From positions 1 through 11,179 of the forward strand of contig JBEKDJ010000149.1 in assembly GCA_050014415.1 (NCBI GenBank): a stretch of 11,179 nucleotides of DNA, written 5' to 3'. Positions 7,630-11,179 of this stretch are shown in pieces; within the stretch, counting starts at the first letter, position 1; each line of letters starts with the position of its first letter. Below the pieces are notes generated by a model that worked only from the letters and a program-made list of their open reading frames with translations, was not told where the DNA came from and did no database searches. Both the position numbers and the translations under genes were made by a program. The stretch is from JBEKDJ01 sp050014415 (GTDB taxonomy: Bacteria; Desulfobacterota; BSN033; UBA1163).

Positions 7630-8271
7630 CTATAACGTTGAGACCAAAGATAGATAACCTTCAACCTTCAGGCGCTCAACATCTTCTGACCGATCCACAT
7701 CCCAGCGTTCCGGTAACTCGTGCCATTGCCATCCCAAATTTCGTAACCGTAATCGGGTCTCTTCCATGACTCTCTCCGTTCCCCAAGAGATCCCTCTGAA
7801 CAGATCGTCAGCATTGCGGCGCAGTCCGATCAAAACATAACCGCCATCTTCCGAAGGGATGATCACTGCATCCGTTTCCTCTTTCAACAGGGCGGCCGCT
7901 TCTCTCAGATCATCAGCTGTGAGAGAGGGACAGTCCGTCCCCAAGAGTAGTGCACGGGAGGCTCTCTTCAGAGTTTCACAGAGCGCATAGGCCATGCGCC
8001 TGCCAATATCTCCATCAGTCTGATTCATCAGCTTTACCTTATACTCTTCGTTGCAACGTCTGAAAAATGGGTGCTCCATGGAAGGTGTGCACCAGAGATC
8101 CACCGGACCCAAAGCAGCATTCACGGCTGTCGTGAGGGTATGCAGCACCATCCGTTCATAGAGCAAAGTCGTGTCCCCTTCACCCAGAACCGGGATGAGG
8201 CGGGTCTTCACCTCTCCGGGAACTGGAGCTTTAGCGAAGATGATGAAACGACAATCTGATCTGTCTATCAT
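7630..8271 (-). CDS. TIGR04282 family transferase (CofC-like, arsenosugar/selenodomain-associated)
   Basis: This 213-residue enzyme belongs to the DUF2064/CofC-like nucleotidyltransferase-fold family TIGR04282. The N-terminal IIFAKAPVPGEVKTRLIP is the characteristic nucleotide-binding start, with Lys and Arg of VKTRL expected to contact phosphate. ALLLGTDCPSLTADDL carries the metal-binding Asp region, IIPSEDGGYVLIGL is the conserved substrate loop, and the end has WGTERVM and WDVDRSEDV. The ATG overlaps the stop of the upstream glycosyltransferase as ATGA, so translation is probably coupled. The family was first described as transferase 1 near radical-SAM/selenodomain genes and later as part of arsenosugar biosynthesis clusters with ArsM and ArsS. 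Neither of those is in this window, so the actual product is open. Length and motifs are complete. Confidence 0.88.
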   Translation of the reverse strand: MIDRSDCRFIIFAKAPVPGEVKTRLIPVLGEGDTTLLYERMVLHTLTTAVNAALGPVDLWCTPSMEHPFFRRCNEEYKVKLMNQTDGDIGRRMAYALCETLKRASRALLLGTDCPSLTADDLREAAALLKEETDAVIIPSEDGGYVLIGLRRNADDLFRGISWGTERVMEETRLRLRNLGWQWHELPERWDVDRSEDVERLKVEGYLSLVSTL

Positions 8272-8960
8272 TCTCTTGCCCTTTCATAGATTTGAGCCAG
8301 ACGCCTATGACCTGAACCTAAACAGTATGAAAGGCGTAAACGCCACATAAGGAAGATGGTGCGGAGGATACCATTTTCTTCCCACCGGCGGCTCGATGTC
8401 AATACCCGGTGCCGCAAGCAGATGGGTCGACCATACCGTTTCAGGATCTTGCTCAAGGCAATGTCTTCCATGAGATCGATGTCGGGAAAACCGCTGACTG
8501 CTTGAAAGAGTTGGCGCTGCACAAAGATACCTTGGTCGCCTGTAGCAATGCCGGTCAGCCGAGAACGCCAGTTCATCAACCACTCGATGATGCGGAGAAG
8601 AAAATGGCTCCCAGAAAGACGCACATTGAAGCGTCCCCAGCGTTTTCCCTGGTTTCTCATCCCCTCAATGATCATCCGGTCAGCCCCCTCCGGCAAAAAG
8701 GTATCAGCATGAAGAAAGAGAAGAATTTCACCCATTGCGACTTTTGCTCCTACGTTCATCTGTCGACTACGGCCACAACGACTCCGAGTCAGACGATCTG
8801 AAAGAGGCTTGGATAGGGCAATGGTACCGTCTGTACTGCCCCCATCAACCACGATCACCTCATGTCCAGATGCTCTCAATGGCTGCAGGGCTGAAAGTGT
8901 CTGGATGATGAGGCGCGCTTCATTAAGAACGGGGATGATAATGGAGATCTTCGTATCCAT
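8268..8960 (-). CDS. TIGR04283 family-2 glycosyltransferase (arsenosugar/selenodomain-associated)
   Basis: This 230-residue GT2-fold enzyme opens with ISIIIPVLNEA. VIVVDGGSTDGT forms the nucleotide-sugar site, followed by GRSRQMNVGAKVA and LFLHADTFLP, the HAD being the DxD-like metal site. WGRFNVRL, GIATGDQGIFV and LMEDIALSKIL (acceptor and catalytic-base region) come next, then TSSRRWEENGILRTIFLMWRLRL. All the hallmark blocks of TIGR04283 are present and in order. It is the first gene of the minus-strand series and is coupled by ATGA to the TIGR04282 gene, an arrangement the two families usually share. The start at 8960 is fixed by the beginning of the fold; I see no good ribosome binding site before it. 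It probably transfers a sugar to an unknown acceptor in the cytosol. A role in arsenosugar formation is possible but cannot be tested from this window. Confidence 0.9.
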   Translation of the reverse strand: MDTKISIIIPVLNEARLIIQTLSALQPLRASGHEVIVVDGGSTDGTIALSKPLSDRLTRSRCGRSRQMNVGAKVAMGEILLFLHADTFLPEGADRMIIEGMRNQGKRWGRFNVRLSGSHFLLRIIEWLMNWRSRLTGIATGDQGIFVQRQLFQAVSGFPDIDLMEDIALSKILKRYGRPICLRHRVLTSSRRWEENGILRTIFLMWRLRLSYCLGSGHRRLAQIYERARE

Positions 8961-9076
8961 TGGGACGAGGAGAGAAAGAATACGGAACCGGGATTCGTCT
9001 TAACACCTCTCTCAGCCACCTCACGCTCTGAAAGGAAGTTCATCCCATTTCATCTAAAAAAGGATTTCCATCGGAA

Positions 9077-9105
9077 ATTCTACTTCGGTAAGGTTTAACA
9101 TTCAA
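9077..9105 (-). promoter_or_regulatory. Promoter for the glycosyltransferase-transferase-DUF3047 series
   Basis: On the minus strand TTGAAT (9105-9100) is followed by 17 bases and TAGAAT (9082-9077, 5 of 6 matches to the -10 consensus). Transcription would start near 9070, giving a leader of about 110 bases before the ATG at 8960. The call rests on pattern and position only. Confidence 0.42.
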
Positions 9106-9130
9106 GGACTTTCTTCGCACCTTCAAGAAA

Positions 9131-9163
9131 TTGATTGAAATAGGGAAAAAATCTTGATAATCT
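9131..9163 (+). promoter_or_regulatory. Possible promoter for the small membrane protein
   Basis: TTGATT (9131-9136) and the overlapping TTGAAA (9135-9140) are possible -35 boxes. GATAAT (9156-9161, 5 of 6) or TAATCT (9158-9163) are possible -10 boxes, and TTGAAA-17-TAATCT has ideal spacing with a TG just upstream of the -10 box. Transcription would start around 9168-9171. With the minus-strand promoter at 9077-9105 this forms a divergent pair. Confidence 0.35.
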
Positions 9164-9178
9164 GAAGGAAGAAAATTC

Positions 9179-9436
9179 ATGGGGGGTGAAAGGGAAATGA
9201 TGAAATTTCTGTTGGGAGTGATTGTCGGCATCCTCATTGTTCTTCTTTTTTTCTATTTCGGTGGCGGGAAAACCGTAAAGAAGGTCGGAGAAGGCTTAAC
9301 GGATACCGGAAAGAGGATGGAGCTTCTGGAGGAGACAATTCACAAGGAAAAGGAAGAGGTGGACAAAGGGGTGGAGAAGGCGGTGAAGAAAAGGGTTTTC
9401 AAAGAGGAGAAGGAAATCCAGAAGAAAAGTCAGTAG
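9179..9436 (+). CDS. Small single-pass membrane protein with charged helical tail
   Basis: This 85-residue protein has one membrane helix near residues 10-28 (FLLGVIVGILIVLLFFYF). A soluble tail of about 55 residues follows, rich in Lys and Glu (for example KEKEEVDKGVEKAVKKRV) and probably helical or coiled coil. I do not recognise a family. Two starts are possible. The ATG at 9179 has AAGGA ten bases before it. The ATG at 9200 has AGGG five bases before it and would remain within the transcript if the promoter at 9131-9163 is right, because that promoter would start too close to the first site. With the later start the protein has 78 residues beginning MKFLLG. The gene converges on the acylphosphatase gene and overlaps its end by seven bases. 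A membrane-anchoring or scaffold role is a guess. Confidence 0.65.
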   Translation: MGGEREMMKFLLGVIVGILIVLLFFYFGGGKTVKKVGEGLTDTGKRMELLEETIHKEKEEVDKGVEKAVKKRVFKEEKEIQKKSQ

Positions 9437-9714
9437 GTGACCGAGAAGTCTTCAAACTCGCCACGATAGTCCTCCCAAAACTGGTGGACCTTTGTCACTT
9501 TTGCCTCAGAAGGACCTCGAAGGCACCACTGGATGATCTGATCTACCCTCTCCTTATCTCCTTCAAAAATGGCCTCAACATGACCATCCCTGCGGTTCTT
9601 GACGCAACCTTTCACACTCAATTGAAGAGCTATCTCCCGGGTATGGTGACGGAAGAAGACACCCTGAACCCTTCCTTCGATGATCACACGTGCCCTCACC
9701 TTTTCCATTTGCAT
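9430..9714 (-). CDS. acyP: Acylphosphatase
   Basis: This 94-residue enzyme hydrolyses acyl phosphates such as acetyl or carbamoyl phosphate in the cytosol. The family signature is complete. GRVQGVFFRHHTREIA provides the phosphate-binding loop and catalytic Arg22. VKNRRDGHVEAIFEGD provides catalytic Asn40, which orients the water. The C-terminal half (GPSEAKVTKV and the last strand ending FEDFSVTY) completes the ferredoxin-like fold, and the length is normal. Two starts are close together: ATG 9714 and ATG 9708 (MEKVRARV). An in-frame TGA directly precedes 9714, so nothing further upstream is possible, and neither start has a strong ribosome binding site. It is transcribed divergently from the activase gene and converges on the small membrane protein gene. 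Confidence 0.93.
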   Translation of the reverse strand: MQMEKVRARVIIEGRVQGVFFRHHTREIALQLSVKGCVKNRRDGHVEAIFEGDKERVDQIIQWCLRGPSEAKVTKVHQFWEDYRGEFEDFSVTY

Positions 9715-9776
9715 TCAAGAATTACCATAGGACCTTCTTAAAATCAACGACAAAATTGGTTTTTGTTGAAATGGGT

Positions 9777-9788
9777 TTTTCCGGAAAA
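9777..9788. repeat. Perfect 12-base palindrome upstream of the activase gene
   Basis: TTTTCCGGAAAA is a perfect inverted repeat. It lies 10 bases upstream of the -35 box proposed for the activase gene and between two divergent genes. That position suits an activator or repressor dimer site, but one copy alone proves nothing. Confidence 0.3.
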
Positions 9789-9798
9789 GGAATTTGAC

Positions 9799-9828
9799 TT
9801 GAAAAGGCCAACTTGAATCGATTAGAAT
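9799..9828 (+). promoter_or_regulatory. Promoter for the CoA-enzyme activase gene
   Basis: TTGAAA (9799-9804, 5 of 6) and TAGAAT (9823-9828, 5 of 6) are separated by 18 bases. Transcription would begin near 9835, about 30 bases before the ATG at 9866. The surrounding 150 bases are AT-rich compared with the genes. Confidence 0.45.
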
Positions 9829-9865
9829 TTTATATTCTCATTGATGAGGTGAACAGTCTAAGGGG

Positions 9866-11179
9866 ATGAAGAGATTCTATTTGGGTATCGATGTCGGGTC
9901 GATCAGTGCAAATACAGTCATCATGGATGATCATCAGGAAGTGCTGGAAGAGCACTACACTCGAATCAAGGGTCAACCTCTCCAAACCGTCCGGAAGATT
10001 TTGGAGGAGATCTTCGGAAGGATCCCGCCTGAACAGTTCCAGACACTCTCTTTGACAGGGATCGGGGGGAAACTTCTCTCCGAACTTTTGGGCGGCAATT
10101 TCGTCAACGAGATTATTGCCCAGGCAAAGGCTGCTCAACATTTTTATCCCGAGGTCAGGACGATTATCGATATCGGAGGAGAGGATTCCAAGCTGATCCT
10201 CCTCAGAGAGGAGGAAGGTCGTCTCAAGATCAACGACTTCTCCATGAATACCCTATGCGCTGCCGGCACGGGATCCTTTCTGGATCAACAGGCCAGCCGG
10301 CTTGGCCTGACGATTGAAGAGTTTGGTCAAGTCGCCCTGAAGTCAATCAACCCGCCGCGTATTGCAGGACGGTGCAGTGTCTTTGCCAAATCGGATATGA
10401 TCCATCTTCAACAGATCGCCACGCCGGATTATGACATCGTCGCCGGCCTCTGCTATGCCTTGGCGAGGAATTTCAAGAGCAACATTGGAAAAGGAAAGAA
10501 CTTTGTGAGACCCATCGCTTTCCAAGGAGGAGTGGCGGCCAATGTGGGGATGCGGAGGGCCTTCATGGATGTGTTGGAACTTTCCGATGGGGAGCTGATC
10601 ATCCCAAAACACTTCGCTTCCATGGGAGCCTTAGGCGCAGTGTTGGTCACCCAAGAGGCTGCAGGGAAAAGCAAGGATTGGATCGGCCTCAACCGACTGA
10701 ATCAATATCTCCAAGATCATCGAGAAGAACAGGCTTCCTTAATACCCCTCTCACTTTCCACGCGGCATCTCATCCAGCGGGAGCAGGCTAGAATCTCCAT
10801 CCAGGGGTTAGGAGGAGAGAAGATGGAGGCTTATCTGGGATTGGATGTAGGCTCGATCAGCACCAACCTGGTCGTCATTGACAAGGAGAAGCGGGTTCTT
10901 GCAAAACGCTATCTAATGACAGCAGGCAGGCCCATTGAGGCAGTTCGCATTGGTCTTCAGGAGATTGGCGAAGAGATCGGGGATCAGATAGAGATCATAG
11001 GAGCCGGGACGACTGGCTCTGGCCGTTATCTCACTGCAGATTTCGTCGGTGCAGACCTGGTGCGAAATGAGATCACCGCTCAGGCCACCGCAGCGATCTA
11101 TATTGATCCGGGAGTGGATACCATTTTTGAGATCGGTGGACAGGACTCAAAATACATCAGCATCGACCACGGGGTGGTG
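9866..11179 (+). CDS. Tandem CoA-substrate-enzyme activase (BadF/BadG/BcrA/HgdC family), 3' end outside window
   Basis: The reading frame is open from ATG 9866 to the window end (438 codons) without a stop. Two homologous ATPase domains are visible. Domain one (about 1-310) has GIDVGSIS, IDIGGEDSK, CAAGTGSFLDQQ and RCSVFAKSD. Cys131 and Cys170 match the two cysteines that in HgdC hold a [4Fe-4S] cluster between two subunits, and even their spacing of 39 residues is the same. Domain two starts near residue 320 with GLDVGSIS, continues with GAGTTGSGR and IGGQDSK, and is cut by the window end. Such proteins use ATP to push one electron at very low potential into 2-hydroxyacyl-CoA dehydratases or benzoyl-CoA reductases. 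Large anaerobe proteins with two such domains usually continue with a DUF2229 region, which cannot be checked here. The start is limited by an in-frame TGA at 9845. AAGGGG directly touches the ATG, closer than usual, while GAGGTG lies 14 bases away. Confidence 0.92.
   Translation, partial: MKRFYLGIDVGSISANTVIMDDHQEVLEEHYTRIKGQPLQTVRKILEEIFGRIPPEQFQTLSLTGIGGKLLSELLGGNFVNEIIAQAKAAQHFYPEVRTIIDIGGEDSKLILLREEEGRLKINDFSMNTLCAAGTGSFLDQQASRLGLTIEEFGQVALKSINPPRIAGRCSVFAKSDMIHLQQIATPDYDIVAGLCYALARNFKSNIGKGKNFVRPIAFQGGVAANVGMRRAFMDVLELSDGELIIPKHFASMGALGAVLVTQEAAGKSKDWIGLNRLNQYLQDHREEQASLIPLSLSTRHLIQREQARISIQGLGGEKMEAYLGLDVGSISTNLVVIDKEKRVLAKRYLMTAGRPIEAVRIGLQEIGEEIGDQIEIIGAGTTGSGRYLTADFVGADLVRNEITAQATAAIYIDPGVDTIFEIGGQDSKYISIDHGVV

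Noticed and set aside
8409..8801. Plus-strand ORF of 130 codons inside the glycosyltransferase gene
   Set aside because: The minus strand carries all TIGR04283 motifs here. The plus-strand translation has no recognisable features.
9709..9742. Ten-codon leader ORF (MVILECKWKR) overlapping the acyP start, with AAGG before it
   Set aside because: It is very short, with no attenuator-like codon run or hairpin. It could be coincidence.
9749..9769. AT-rich stem CGACAAAA/TTTTGTTG in the acyP-activase gap as a terminator
   Set aside because: The flanking genes diverge, so no transcript needs to end here, and the stem is weak.

Overview
The window looks like a piece of chromosome from an anaerobic, Gram-negative, Desulfobacterota-like (deltaproteobacterial) bacterium. 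This is inferred from the gene set: an RND efflux pair with a lipoprotein adaptor, a UGA-containing GrdB/PrdB-like selenoprotein, the TIGR04283/TIGR04282 transferase pair, and a tandem CoA-enzyme activase of the BadF/HgdC type. No rRNA, tRNA, CRISPR array, IS element or phage gene was seen.

Left part (1-5326). A small four-cysteine zinc-ribbon protein is encoded on the minus strand (375-515), followed on the same strand by a short unrecognised and possibly frameshifted ORF (129-311). A gap of about 560 bases carries a good sigma70-like promoter (958-986). It leads into an RND efflux operon on the plus strand: a periplasmic adaptor lipoprotein (1074-2202), then an HAE1/MdtB-like permease (2199-5326), overlapping by ATGA. 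As given, both are broken: the adaptor by a TAA codon and a one-base insertion, the permease by a two-base insertion. Everything else in both reading frames is intact and conserved, so the damage is recent or comes from sequencing or assembly.

Middle (5338-6787). Eleven bases after the permease lies the most notable gene, 5338-6219. It reads as a 293-residue member of the glycine/sarcosine/betaine/D-proline reductase selenoprotein B family if the in-frame TGA at 5854 is read as selenocysteine. The TGA falls at the expected redox site (UPFCC, a UxxC motif). It is followed 18 nt later by the apical loop of an 8-bp hairpin that fits the bacterial SECIS pattern. After it is a 568-base stretch without an intact gene, holding the remains of a cupin-type gene on the minus strand (6373-6714).

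Right part (6788-11179). A minus-strand operon runs from a promoter near 9077-9105 through a TIGR04283 family-2 glycosyltransferase and a TIGR04282 CofC-like transferase (overlapping by ATGA), then a secreted DUF3047 protein. The two transferases were originally named as associated with radical-SAM/selenodomain genes and later linked to arsenosugar synthesis. No ArsM or ArsS partner is in view. Next come a small single-pass membrane protein with a charged coiled tail (plus) and an acylphosphatase (minus), converging with a 7-base overlap. The window ends inside a large plus-strand protein with two tandem activase ATPase domains (9866 to beyond the end). These would feed electrons by ATP-driven transfer to a 2-hydroxyacyl-CoA dehydratase or benzoyl-CoA-reductase-type enzyme, which fits an anaerobe.
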